From Mycolicibacterium celeriflavum (lineage in GTDB: Bacteria > Actinomycetota > Actinomycetes > Mycobacteriales > Mycobacteriaceae): a stretch of 64,000 nt of DNA. Below, piece after piece: positions 1-8,078 of the stretch. Each line of letters opens with the position of its first letter. The stretch's first letter is position 1. The notes under the pieces are model-generated. The model was not told the DNA's origin, ran no database searches, and worked only from the letters and a program-made list of their open reading frames with translations. The translations under genes were made by a program, and so were the position numbers. The DNA lies in contig NZ_AP022591.1 in NCBI RefSeq assembly GCF_010731795.1, positions 3,472,001-3,536,000 on the forward strand, written 5' to 3'.

Positions 1-1203
1 GTGATCGGCATCGGTCGGGCCGCCCATCGCCCAGTCGGGGCTGTGGTGCACCTCGCTGTGATAGCCAGGTGCGGTGCAGTTGGGCCGGGTGCAGCCACCG
101 TCGCGGGCGTAGCAGATGATGCGCTGATCTGCGGTGGCCACCCGCTTCTGGCGGCCGAGGTAGAGCGGGCGGTCACTGTGATCGTCGAACACCGCCAGAT
201 AGTGGATGGCATCGCTGGCCATACGGATCAAGTCACGCATCGGCAAGGCGGTGTTACCGCCCGTGCGCGCCGGTGGCGGCATCGGGACGGCGGCGTCGCT
301 TACCGCGTGAGCGGCCTGGTTGAGTTCCGCCAGGGTGGTGCGTGCGATCACCGTCACCGGATGCCCGCGATGCTGACCCAGCTCACCTGAGGCGATGCCG
401 GCCTTGAGGCCCAGTTTGATGCCGTCGTGGCAGCGCTGAGCCATACCGCGCTCGTCCTTGACCTCGGCCGTCGTGCCGTCGGGCAGGTGGCGGCCCGGCC
501 GCGCCGCGGCGGTGGCGGCCTCCACATAGCAGCGAGTCTCCGGGTCGATCCAGCCGTGAAGCCGCGACATGCCATCGCGCCCCTGAGGGCCCAACGTGAT
601 GCCGCGGCGGCGCTCACGATCCTTCTCGTCGTAGTCGCCATCGGGGTTGAATATCGCATCGATCATCTTTGCCGCCGTCTTGACGATCTCGGCGTCACTC
701 TTGATCGCCTCACGCACCAGGCTGGCTTCGACCTCGTCGCGCTCCGCGGCCGACACGCAGGAGGGCAGCTTGTCCAACGCTTTGGTGACCGCCTTGAGAT
801 GGTCTTCACCGATCAACCCGTCAGATACCGCGATTGCTACCTCTGCCAATTCGGCCGGCAGCGGTGGGCCACTGATCTGGCGGCGCGGGCATAACCGCGC
901 GGCCACCTTCATCCGCCGCTTGATTTCGTTGGGCGGGAGGCGCAGCCGCGCCCACAGCCGATCCACCACCGTGGGTACCATCGCGGGCTCGTCCGGCGGG
1001 TTGGCGATCTGACCGAACACCCGATACATCAACCCCCGATTGCTGCGCTCCTGCGCCTCGAGGCGTTCGGCCATCTCGACCCGAAACTCGGTGCCAACCT
1101 CATCCGAGGACAGTTCACGTATCCGGGCATGGGCGTCATCGACCTGGTCCAGCAGCGCGCAGAACTGTTCCCGCGCTGCGGCTCCGGTGATGAATTCGCC
1201 CAT
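1..1203 (-). CDS. DUF222 / HNH endonuclease domain protein (13E12-repeat family), 3' end outside window
   Basis: The minus strand is open for 401 codons from an ATG at 1203 to the left edge, so the C-terminus is missing. The N-terminal and central parts look like the DUF222 helical region common in actinobacteria. Near the edge, around residues 365-400, a CTRPNC segment is followed by EVHH and DWAMGGPTD, the usual start of the HNH nuclease motif. These proteins are abundant, often repeated in mycobacterial genomes and loosely linked to mobile DNA; their cellular role is not established. The usual length is about 400-500 residues, so only a short tail should be lost. Starts upstream of 1203 in the same frame cannot be excluded. 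The family call is firm; function is unknown. Confidence 0.85.
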   Translation of the reverse strand, partial: MGEFITGAAAREQFCALLDQVDDAHARIRELSSDEVGTEFRVEMAERLEAQERSNRGLMYRVFGQIANPPDEPAMVPTVVDRLWARLRLPPNEIKRRMKVAARLCPRRQISGPPLPAELAEVAIAVSDGLIGEDHLKAVTKALDKLPSCVSAAERDEVEASLVREAIKSDAEIVKTAAKMIDAIFNPDGDYDEKDRERRRGITLGPQGRDGMSRLHGWIDPETRCYVEAATAAARPGRHLPDGTTAEVKDERGMAQRCHDGIKLGLKAGIASGELGQHRGHPVTVIARTTLAELNQAAHAVSDAAVPMPPPARTGGNTALPMRDLIRMASDAIHYLAVFDDHSDRPLYLGRQKRVATADQRIICYARDGGCTRPNCTAPGYHSEVHHSPDWAMGGPTDADH

Positions 1204-1409
1204 ACCGCAACGGTATCGAGCGCACACGCCAAATCAGATGCCTCGGGACGATCCGCCAGCGATCTGTGGATCAATCCCGCCTTGTGCACAACCCAGGGCG
1301 CCAGCGGCACGACGCGGCCAAGATGTCGCAGCCATGTGATACACGCGCTGCAACAATCCCTACAGACGAGGCCCACTGACGTTGTGCTACAGCTGGGGCG
1401 AGCGATCGG

Positions 1410-1889
1410 CTAGCGTTCCACCACGACGATGCCGTCGTCGTCGCTGTAGAGGATGTGGCCGGGCTCGAACACGACGCCGCCGAACTCGACGGGCTGATCC
1501 CGTTCGCCCGCACCGGTTTTGCTGCTCTTGCGCGGGTTCGTACCGAGCGCCTTGATACCGATGTCGAGGGTGCGCAGGGTCGCCGAGTCGCGGACCGCGC
1601 CGTTGATGACGAGCCCGACCCAGCCGTTGTCAACGCCGAGGCCGGCGATGACGTCGCCGACCAAGGCCGAGTGCACCGACCCGTCGCCGTCGATCACCAG
1701 GACGCCGCCATCGCCCGGTTCGGAGAGCACCGATTTCAACAAGGCGTTGTCCTCGAAACACGTGACCGTGGTGATCGGTCCGGCGAACTGGGCGCGGCCG
1801 CCGAACTGGCGTAGTTGGAGGTCGCAGCTGCGGACGTCGGGACCGATCTCGTCGACCAGGTCGGCGGTGGGGCGGGGCTCGATGCTCAC
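1410..1889 (-). CDS. rraA: RraA family protein (formerly called MenG)
   Basis: A 159-residue protein of the RraA fold, starting at [11 protein letters not shown]. It carries the family signature: a GD pair in the first half and NGAVRD (about residues 96-101) with the Arg-Asp pair used by RraA-type aldolases/regulators. The length is typical. In E. coli RraA inhibits RNase E; related proteins are 4-hydroxy-4-methyl-2-oxoglutarate aldolases. In M. tuberculosis the gene (Rv3853) was mislabelled menG, a demethylmenaquinone methyltransferase, for which this fold has no methyltransferase motif. It lies 9 bp downstream of the MerR gene on the same strand, so co-transcription is likely. Which activity it has here cannot be read from sequence. 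Confidence 0.88.
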   Translation of the reverse strand: MSIEPRPTADLVDEIGPDVRSCDLQLRQFGGRAQFAGPITTVTCFEDNALLKSVLSEPGDGGVLVIDGDGSVHSALVGDVIAGLGVDNGWVGLVINGAVRDSATLRTLDIGIKALGTNPRKSSKTGAGERDQPVEFGGVVFEPGHILYSDDDGIVVVER

Positions 1890-1898
1890 CGCTCGATG

Positions 1899-2660
1899 CT
1901 AGCGATCAGACCTCGCCACGATGATGTCGTGCAGGAACTGCGCCAGCCCAGGCTCGACGTCGTCGTAGTACCGGGTGAACCGCTCGTCGGCCACATACAT
2001 CTGCGCCAAGCAGACCTGCATCTCGTGGTCGCAGTCGTAGAACCGTTCGATCGACAACCTGTGCCGCTCGGCGAGCGCGTCGGCCTCGGCCGAGCCCGCC
2101 ACCACGCCGCGGCGCTTGGCCTCGGCCAACGCCTGCAGCAGCGCGTCGCCCTCGGCCTTGATGTCGATCCAGTCTTGCTTGGTGAACCGCGAAGCCCGCT
2201 GCTGAGACTGCTTCCACGCATCGGTGTCGCCCCAGCGCTCCTCGGCTTCGGCCGCGTACTCAGTGCTGATCCGCGTGTGCGCCTCTGGGCCGAAGATCTC
2301 CACCTGTTCCTCAGCGGTCAGTTGAATTCCGCTACGGTGTGCGCTCATCAGTTCCTCCACTGCCTTGATCGTGTGTTGCAGGCGGTCGGCCTGCTCCAGT
2401 AGCAGCCGGTGCTGCCGCTCGAGGTGGTCGAGTACATTCGCCTCCCCGTCGAGTAGGGCGCGAATCTCCTCGAGCGGCAGTCCGACCGATCGGTACACCA
2501 GCACCACGTGCAGCCGTTCGATGTCAGCGTCGGTGTAGCCGCGGTAGCCCGCCGAAGTGCGCACGCTCGGCACCACCAGGCCGATGTGGTCGTAGTGGTG
2601 CAGGGTGCGCACCGAGACGCCCGTGAGGGCGGCTACTGCGCCGACGGTGTTGGCGTCCAT
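1899..2660 (-). CDS. MerR family regulator with TipAS effector domain
   Basis: 253 residues. Residues 1-70 form the MerR winged helix (TLHHYDHIGLVVPS and the SAGYRGYTDADIERL wing). A dimerisation coiled coil follows at about residues 75-120, and the rest resembles the TipAS antibiotic-binding domain of Streptomyces TipAL. Such proteins bind ligands in the C-terminal domain and activate promoters with an over-long 19-bp spacer. Exactly such a promoter lies immediately upstream, with its predicted transcription start falling on the ATG, so the gene is probably autoregulated and leaderless. The ligand is unknown. It is followed closely by rraA. M. tuberculosis has no MerR gene at this point in the Rv3853-Rv3852 order as I recall it, so this may be an accessory insertion. 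Confidence 0.9.
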   Translation of the reverse strand: MDANTVGAVAALTGVSVRTLHHYDHIGLVVPSVRTSAGYRGYTDADIERLHVVLVYRSVGLPLEEIRALLDGEANVLDHLERQHRLLLEQADRLQHTIKAVEELMSAHRSGIQLTAEEQVEIFGPEAHTRISTEYAAEAEERWGDTDAWKQSQQRASRFTKQDWIDIKAEGDALLQALAEAKRRGVVAGSAEADALAERHRLSIERFYDCDHEMQVCLAQMYVADERFTRYYDDVEPGLAQFLHDIIVARSDR

Positions 2661-2666
2661 AGCGCC

Positions 2667-2697
2667 ACTATCGACCCTGACGCCGCGTGAGGGTCAA
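2667..2697 (-). promoter_or_regulatory. MerR-type promoter/operator with 19-bp spacer
   Basis: On the minus strand a -35 TTGACC (2697-2692) and a -10 GATAGT (2672-2667) are separated by 19 bp. A 23-bp dyad (2673-2695, arms GACCCT and AGGGTC, only three central mismatches) fills the spacer. Over-long spacers containing a dyad are the hallmark of MerR-activated promoters. The start of transcription would fall at about 2660, the A of the MerR ATG. Confidence 0.75.
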
Positions 2698-2705
2698 GTC
2701 CTCGG

Positions 2706-3206
2706 TCAGTCGTCGCCGCTACCGCGGCGGACCAGCAGCAGCACCAGGATCGCCAACACGCCCGCCGCGATCGCCGCGGCAACCGGCAGCCGCGACTGTT
2801 CGGGGCCGATCAATGGCACCGGCGCCGGTCCGGACACCGGATTGGTCGCGCTGGCTACAGTCGACTTCGCTTTGGCGGCAGTCTCTTTCGCCGCCGATTC
2901 CAGGTTGGTCCCGGTACCGACCTGCTCGGCGGCGGGCGCTTTCTTCGCCGGCGCCTTGTTGGGCGGGGCTTTCTTCGCGACCTTCTTCGCCGGTGCCGCC
3001 TTTTTCGCGGCCTTCTTGGCGGGCGTCTTCTTGGCGGCCTTCTTAGCCGGGGCCTTCTTGGCCGGCGTCTTCTTCGCCGGTGCCGGAGGGATCAGTGGGT
3101 CTGCGGAGGTGCCCGCCGACTCCGCGGCAGCGGGCTGCGGGGTCGACTCATCCGCGGGTGGTGAGCCTTGCGGCTGTTCGTCGGGTCGGCCCTGCTGGTC
3201 TGCCAT
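2706..3206 (-). CDS. hns: H-NS-like Lys/Ala-rich protein with C-terminal membrane anchor (Rv3852 type)
   Basis: A 166-residue protein starting MADQQGRPDEQ. The start at 3206 is chosen over an in-frame start at 3254 because AAGGAG lies just upstream. Residues 1-50 are acidic and Pro-rich. Residues 52-90 hold tandem AKKAPAKK/AKKTPAKK repeats like histone H1 tails. A single hydrophobic segment (about residues 140-160, AAAIAAGVLAILVLLLV) is followed by RRGSGDD. This matches the mycobacterial Rv3852 protein, described as a DNA-binding, membrane-attached nucleoid protein. The order next to rraA also fits Rv3852-Rv3853. The basic repeats should contact DNA while the tail sits in the membrane. The repeats may vary in length by slippage. 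Confidence 0.85.
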   Translation of the reverse strand: MADQQGRPDEQPQGSPPADESTPQPAAAESAGTSADPLIPPAPAKKTPAKKAPAKKAAKKTPAKKAAKKAAPAKKVAKKAPPNKAPAKKAPAAEQVGTGTNLESAAKETAAKAKSTVASATNPVSGPAPVPLIGPEQSRLPVAAAIAAGVLAILVLLLVRRGSGDD

Positions 3207-3300
3207 CGGGCTGCTCCTTTGCAGTGTCTTGTCTCCGCCAGGCCGGCCGAGCATGGGAACCGGCAGTGGAACGATCCCATCATGCCAGTGGGGTGGGGCG

Positions 3301-4224
3301 CTAACCGGCGACGGCCAGTCCGGCGGCCAGTGCCAGGGCGATGATCATCAGCGTGGTCTCGACCCGCGCCCGGGTCCGTGACACCACCGCGGAGGCCCGA
3401 TGGGCGCGCGCGGCGGGCAACCACATCGTGCGGTTGCGCCAGCCGAGGACGACGAGTACGACGGTCGTCGCGATCTTGGCCGACAACAGCCGTCCGTACC
3501 CGGTGGCATACAACTCGACCGGTGAGGCCAGCCGGACCGCGGCCCCCACCGCCCCGCCGATCAGCAGCACCAGCACGCAGGCCAACGACAACTGCGAGAA
3601 GCGCGGCAGCATCCGGGCCCACTGTCCGCGGTGCTCGACGGTGAGGACCAGGGCCGCCAGGGCACCGCACCACAGCGCGGCGGCCAGCGTGTGAACGGTC
3701 ACCGCCAGACCACCCAGCGGGCTCTCGGCGAAGTGTCCGGTGAGTTGTCGTGCGGCAACCCCGACCGCCGCGACACCCGTCATCACGACGTTCGACGACG
3801 CGGACCGCGGCACGATGACGGCCGCGCCACACACGACCGCCGCGGCCGCTGCGGCCAGCACGCCCGTTCGGCCGGCGGCCGTCGTCGTCAGGAAGTCGAC
3901 GGTGGTCTGTACGCCGAGCCGGCCGACCGGAGCCGCCGCGGCCTGCGCGGCCGCGCCGAGCATCCGGGTCAGCTCAGCCAGCAGCCACACCGCCGAGGCG
4001 GCGGCGAGCGGCTGCGTCGCCCGGGTCATCAGCTCGCCGCGGTGGCGCTCGCCGTCGAGCATCGGCAGCACGGTCAAACCCAGCGTGACGACGCCTGCGC
4101 AGTCGGCGAGAACGCGCACCGCGGTGAGGCTCAGCGACGCCTGTGGATAAGCCAGCGCCCAGGCCAGGACCGCCGCGGCAACGGCGACCAGCGTCCCGGC
4201 GGCCACCGTGCTTCGACGCGTCAC
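3301..4224 (-). CDS. CopD family copper-resistance membrane protein
   Basis: 307 residues if started at the GTG at 4224, which overlaps the stop of the upstream copC-like gene (GTGA), implying translational coupling. The longer open frame to 4293 would run into copC and is less likely. About eight hydrophobic segments are visible, with the conserved CopD/YcnJ end: a TVHTLAAALWCGAL segment containing His, and an LLSAKIATTVVLVVLGWRNR segment. The family imports or handles copper together with periplasmic CopC; many bacteria fuse the two, whereas here they are separate adjacent genes. Metal and direction of transport are inferred from the family only. The gene is the last of a three-gene run beginning at 5439. 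Confidence 0.82.
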   Translation of the reverse strand: MTRRSTVAAGTLVAVAAAVLAWALAYPQASLSLTAVRVLADCAGVVTLGLTVLPMLDGERHRGELMTRATQPLAAASAVWLLAELTRMLGAAAQAAAAPVGRLGVQTTVDFLTTTAAGRTGVLAAAAAAVVCGAAVIVPRSASSNVVMTGVAAVGVAARQLTGHFAESPLGGLAVTVHTLAAALWCGALAALVLTVEHRGQWARMLPRFSQLSLACVLVLLIGGAVGAAVRLASPVELYATGYGRLLSAKIATTVVLVVLGWRNRTMWLPAARAHRASAVVSRTRARVETTLMIIALALAAGLAVAG

Positions 4225-4775
4225 GTGCGCCGCCGCACCGCCCACACGACGCCGGCGCCGACGATCACGACGGCGCCCACATAGAACGGCCACACCGGAA
4301 TCGTTTCGTCAGGGGAGTCGGCCGGAGTGGCCGCCGACGGGCCCGGCGCCCCTGGCCCCGGCACGGTCAACCGGAACGACCACGACCCGTTGATCACGTG
4401 GCCATCGGCAGACGTCACGCGGTAGTTCACCGTGTAACTGCCGGACGGTCCGAGCGGACGTACTCCCACGCTGAGCACGGCCCCGTCGACCCGCGGTTCG
4501 CCGGTCGACCACAGGTTGCCGTCCGGGCCGACGACGGTCATCGCCGCGAACTGAGCCTGCAGTGCTTCGCTGAATGTCGCCGACACCCTCGGCGGGCCCT
4601 GGGTCAGCTCGGCGTTCTCCGCCGGATCCGTGGCGATGCGGGTGGCGTGCGCGGCGGCGGTGCCGGCGCCCGCCAGCGCAAGTGCGGCGAGCCAGAGCAC
4701 CACGACCACGCAAGCGGCGGCGGGTTTGACCCGGGCGCGAACGCTAGCCCCGGTGATCGACGGCATCGGCGACAT
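4221..4775 (-). CDS. CopC domain copper-binding protein with C-terminal membrane anchor
   Basis: 184 residues. A signal sequence at about residues 18-40 ends in AAAHA, so the mature protein would begin at or near His, as in CopC proteins where the N-terminal His binds Cu(II). The beta-sandwich domain follows, with TDPAENAEL near its start and the DGHVI motif that supplies the second copper ligands. A Pro-rich linker leads to one transmembrane helix and an RRRT tail. It sits between the Rv3850-type gene (7 bp gap) and copD (4-bp overlap). The role is periplasmic copper binding and delivery to CopD by family analogy. A second in-frame Met three codons in could also be the start. Confidence 0.85.
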   Translation of the reverse strand: MSPMPSITGASVRARVKPAAACVVVVLWLAALALAGAGTAAAHATRIATDPAENAELTQGPPRVSATFSEALQAQFAAMTVVGPDGNLWSTGEPRVDGAVLSVGVRPLGPSGSYTVNYRVTSADGHVINGSWSFRLTVPGPGAPGPSAATPADSPDETIPVWPFYVGAVVIVGAGVVWAVRRRT

Positions 4776-4782
4776 CGCGGCC

Positions 4783-5439
4783 TCAGCTCAAACCGAGCCG
4801 GGCCATCAGGTCGGCGTCGATACCGTCGAGTTGGCGTTCTATGGCAGCGTGCGCCGACCGGCGGCGCGGCGTCGGCATGTGCTCGGCGGCGGCGACCGCG
4901 GCCGACAGCTCGCCGAGGCGCTCGGTGATCGCGGCGACGAACCGCTTGGTCTCGGCGTCCTTCGGCTTCTTCTCGGCGACCAGATGCAACGACTGCTCGG
5001 CGCCGGCGATGCGGGCCGACAACTGGGCGCCGTGGCCGTTGAACTGGCCGATCTGGCTGAGCGGAACACCGAGGCGGTCGGCGCGGCGTTGGTCGACGTA
5101 GCCGCGCGCGGTGACCGCCGCGCGGTACGCGAGCGGAACGACGAGGGGGGCGAGCAGCCGCGTCACGGTGAGCATGCGGCGAATCCGCGTGGGCGAGAAC
5201 AGCTTGCCTTCACGGGCGGCCTTCAACTGCGTCTCGGCGACCTTGAGAGCGGCCCGGTCACTGTCGCGCTGGGCCTTCAGCTGCGCCTTCAACGCTCTGG
5301 TCTCGGCGCGGTGCGCGGCCTTGATGCGGCGGGCCTCGTTCTTGGCGGCCAGCCGCGCTTCCAACTTCGCCTTCGCCTTGATCGCGCGGGCCTCGGCCTT
5401 ACGGGTGGCGCGGGTTTTGCGTCGCTTGAACAGGCTCAT
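4783..5439 (-). CDS. Rv3850-type conserved protein, coiled-coil, function unknown
   Basis: 218 residues from the ATG at 5439, preceded by GGGAGG; this length equals that recalled for M. tuberculosis Rv3850. The N-terminal half is strongly basic and Ala-rich (RKAEARAIKAKAK and similar) and should form a long charged coiled coil. A short hydrophobic patch (LLAPLVVPLAYRAAV) lies near residues 93-107, and the C-terminal third is helical. The protein is actinobacterial and of unknown function. In M. tuberculosis it neighbours espR (Rv3849) and hns (Rv3852). Here an ImmA/membrane-protein pair has come between it and espR. Confidence 0.8.
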   Translation of the reverse strand: MSLFKRRKTRATRKAEARAIKAKAKLEARLAAKNEARRIKAAHRAETRALKAQLKAQRDSDRAALKVAETQLKAAREGKLFSPTRIRRMLTVTRLLAPLVVPLAYRAAVTARGYVDQRRADRLGVPLSQIGQFNGHGAQLSARIAGAEQSLHLVAEKKPKDAETKRFVAAITERLGELSAAVAAAEHMPTPRRRSAHAAIERQLDGIDADLMARLGLS

Positions 5440-5626
5440 CCCGGCTTGCCTCCCGGTGTTGTTCTCGACTGTTGACGTCGTGCGGTGCGGGTTGTCGATG
5501 CCGCCCAACCCTATCGTTCGACTTTGATCGGCCAGCGAACGGTTGGATGCGTTTGTGCGAGAATCGACGGGTCGTCGGACCGGTTGTCACCAGGCCGAGA
5601 CCGGCCACGGTCGAAAGGGGGGCCTC

Positions 5627-6118
5627 ATGCCAGCCAGCCGCCGTGTCACCCGCGCGGTCGGTGCCGTACTCGAACTGGCGCCGCGGCAGGGGGAAGTGTC
5701 GCTGACCCGGCTCGTCGAGGCCGTCAGCGCGGACCGCGATCGGCCCATCGAACTCAAGACGGCGGATCTGCCGCCCGGCGTATGTGGGCAGTGGCGGCAG
5801 TACGCCGACCGTGACGTCTTCCTGATTCAGAAGGGGCTGCCGGCATGGGACCGCACGCTTGCCCATGAACTGGGACACCTGGTGCTCGGTCACGACGGCA
5901 TCCCGGTTGCCCAAGCGGCCCGGGAGACCACGGAGGTCGCCAGCTCCGACCTGATCGGCTACATGCTCAACCAGCGGACCGGTTGTATGGGGCCCGCCGG
6001 TGAGGAGGCCGAGCAGGAGGCCGAGGACTTCGCGGCGCTGCTGCTGTACCGGCTGGGCCGGTTGCCATCGGATCGCTCGTCCATCGTCCAGGTCCGGCTC
6101 GGAGAGGCGTTTGGTTGA
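5627..6118 (+). CDS. ImmA/IrrE-type zinc metallopeptidase
   Basis: 163 residues from the ATG at 5627, which has AAAGGGGGG just upstream; the frame opens earlier but without a ribosome site. HELGHLVLGHD (about residues 86-96) is the HExxH zinc motif, and the EAEQEAEDFA helix about 40 residues later can supply the third ligand (Glu). ImmA/IrrE enzymes usually cleave a partner HTH regulator in response to stress. Here the partner is not in the same operon. The next gene overlaps it (TTGA) and encodes a membrane protein, and the convergent neighbour is the HTH protein EspR. Proteins of this size next to such membrane proteins are often labelled 'toxin' in actinobacterial genomes. The substrate is unknown. 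Confidence 0.8.
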   Translation: MPASRRVTRAVGAVLELAPRQGEVSLTRLVEAVSADRDRPIELKTADLPPGVCGQWRQYADRDVFLIQKGLPAWDRTLAHELGHLVLGHDGIPVAQAARETTEVASSDLIGYMLNQRTGCMGPAGEEAEQEAEDFAALLLYRLGRLPSDRSSIVQVRLGEAFG

Positions 6119-7266
6119 TCGTCTGGGTGATCGCCGGTCTGCTCGGACTGGCCACGGGCCTACGCATCGGCTGGGCGCTGGTCAACAAGCAGAGCCTGGT
6201 GAGCACCGCGATGATCCTTGCGCTGGGCAGTCTCGGCGTGATCGCCGCCCTCAACTGGCAACCGCTCACGCTGCTGATCGACACGCTGCTGCGATGGCCC
6301 AACATCTCGATGGGGCTGTCCCAGGTGGCCCTCGTCGCGTGCGCGGCGGGCAGCTGCGTGATGATCACGACCGTCTCCTCGGCACGTAAACCCGCCACGG
6401 TCCGCAAGGTCGCGATCGCCCAGTACAGCGTGGCCGCGGTGATCGCCTCGGTGAGCCTGGTGAGCTTCTTCGCCGCAGGCCGGCAACCCGAGATGTCGCC
6501 GCAGGAGTACCTGCGGCGCAACCTGAACAACGCCGGCTACCCGCTGCCGTGGCTGCTGCCGCTGCTCTATGTGCTGCTGGCGCTGTCGTTGGTGGCGTGG
6601 GCGGGCCTTCGCCACTCGAACCGCACTCGCCGAGGTCGGGCGTTGTTCGTGTTCACGATCGGCATCGTCCTGATCGTGGCGGCCTCAGGCTTCTTCCTCC
6701 TGCGCGCCGCCGGCAGGAGTGGACCGGTGGGCGTCGGAGCCGCTGCGACGCTGTTGGGCTGCGCGATGCTCGTCGTCGCCGCGGGGGCGTTGCTGCCCAG
6801 CGTCGAGGACTGGTTCGGTGCGCGGCGGGAACTGCGGGTGATTCAGCCGATCCTCACCGAACTCGGGCGCAGGCATCCCGACATCGGTATCGGCGTGCGG
6901 CCCCGCGGACCGCTCGTGTTCCGGGTGGCGGAGCGGATGTCGCTGGTTTCCGACGCGCTGTTCCTGGAAGCCACCGCAGCCGACCACACACGCAAGCTGC
7001 GGGTCGATTCGGCCGGCGCGCTCTCCGGCGAGGACGAGACCGAACTGGAGTCGCCGTCGGTGCCGCCGAAGGAGCAGGCGCGGGCGATCGCGGAGTGGAT
7101 ATACGCCGGGAGCGACGCCGCATCGGAGGTCCAGCACGCGAGCTTTCCCGGCCTCGGGTGGCTGCGACAACCGGGCGATTATTCAGACCGCGAGTGGATC
7201 CTCGAGATCGCCGAGCAGTACCGCGCGCTGACCCGGCACGGTGGCGCGGCGGCCCAGCCGGCGTAG
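6115..7266 (+). CDS. MAB_1171c-type polytopic membrane protein
   Basis: 383 residues. The TTG start at 6115 overlaps the ImmA stop codon and follows GGAGAGG, so translation is coupled. Seven hydrophobic segments lie at about residues 2-23, 28-50, 62-87, 97-121, 143-165, 174-198 and 200-228. A soluble C-terminal domain of about 150 residues follows. This layout matches the actinobacterial family named after MAB_1171c, annotated only as a putative transporter and typically paired with ImmA-like or HTH genes. No transport motif is visible to me. The strict coupling suggests the membrane protein and the peptidase work together, perhaps as sensor and effector; that is inference. Confidence 0.7.
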   Translation: MIVWVIAGLLGLATGLRIGWALVNKQSLVSTAMILALGSLGVIAALNWQPLTLLIDTLLRWPNISMGLSQVALVACAAGSCVMITTVSSARKPATVRKVAIAQYSVAAVIASVSLVSFFAAGRQPEMSPQEYLRRNLNNAGYPLPWLLPLLYVLLALSLVAWAGLRHSNRTRRGRALFVFTIGIVLIVAASGFFLLRAAGRSGPVGVGAAATLLGCAMLVVAAGALLPSVEDWFGARRELRVIQPILTELGRRHPDIGIGVRPRGPLVFRVAERMSLVSDALFLEATAADHTRKLRVDSAGALSGEDETELESPSVPPKEQARAIAEWIYAGSDAASEVQHASFPGLGWLRQPGDYSDREWILEIAEQYRALTRHGGAAAQPA

Positions 7267-7317
7267 CTGTTTCCGTTACGCGGATTCGCCGGGTTCCGCA
7301 TTCACCGCCCGGTCGGG

Positions 7318-7716
7318 CTAATCGTCGAGATGCTCGCGGCGGCGCAGCTCATCGACCTTCTGGACGATGTCCTGCTGAGCCTCCGGCGACAGCCCCACAG
7401 TGCGTGCGGCAATACGCCGAACACCCTCGTCACGCATGCTGGCGAGCCAGGTCAGCTCCTTGTCCAGCTTCTCGTAGTACTCGTCGTCGGTGAAGTAGGC
7501 CGGCTTGATCCGGAAGAAGTTGGCAAGAGCGGCCATGGTGGCCGCAGAGGGGTTGGTGCGGTTGCCGGAGCGCAGCTGAGAAAGGTATGGCGCAGACATG
7601 GTGACGCCCTCGGACTTGAGCGCCGCAATCACCTCAGCGGAGGTGTGTGGGCCGCGTCCCGGCGGGTAGACCGTGTCGAACAGCCGGTTCAGGCGGGCGG
7701 CAAACGTCGTGCTCAT
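7318..7716 (-). CDS. espR: EspR nucleoid-associated HTH regulator
   Basis: 132 residues from MSTTFAARLNRLF (ATG at 7716, GGAGG upstream), the same length and near-identical start as M. tuberculosis EspR (Rv3849). The helix-turn-helix lies at about residues 26-62 (SAEVIAALKSEGVTMSAPYL, SQLRSGNRTNPS), and the C-terminal dimerisation helices end in ELRRREHLDD. In M. tuberculosis EspR activates the espACD operon and binds many promoters as a nucleoid protein. Here the gene is convergent with the ImmA/membrane-protein pair, 51 bp from its end. The wide non-coding region upstream fits an autoregulated promoter. Confidence 0.95.
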   Translation of the reverse strand: MSTTFAARLNRLFDTVYPPGRGPHTSAEVIAALKSEGVTMSAPYLSQLRSGNRTNPSAATMAALANFFRIKPAYFTDDEYYEKLDKELTWLASMRDEGVRRIAARTVGLSPEAQQDIVQKVDELRRREHLDD

Positions 7717-8078
7717 CGATATGACCTCCACATGCAATAAACGAGCGGTGTATTAGCGGCGTATTTGCTGCTCATCGTAGCGAGTGTAGTGGCGTCAACC
7801 AAGTGCAAACCCGGGAAAAGTTAACTCACCCGTTCGGTCGGTACTGCCTCCGGTGGCCGCTGCGACGTGCTGAGAGCCTACCGGTTCCGCTTCTTCAAGG
7901 TGCGACGAAGCAAATATTGACGGCAATGTCGAGCTAGCTTTGCCAACGGAGTGTCCGACGCCGCAACCGAATTGTCGCTGTGCGCCCTCGGCAACGCTGA
8001 TCTTGAGTGCAGAAGCAGAATTCGAAGTTTGCCGATATTCGAACCCGGCGTCGCGGAACGAGTCGAGAGTGGTTGCCG
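7717..8078. other. Non-coding region upstream of espR
   Basis: About 360 bp, noticeably less GC-rich than the surroundings, with no open frame of coding character and no tRNA-like fold that I can see. On the minus strand, TACACT and TACGAT within about 75 bp of the espR start are possible -10 boxes. A TTTGCTG at 7764-7770 (plus strand) resembles the core reported for EspR sites, so autoregulation is possible. The end near 8078 carries only the tail of the GDT1-family gene. Confidence 0.5.
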
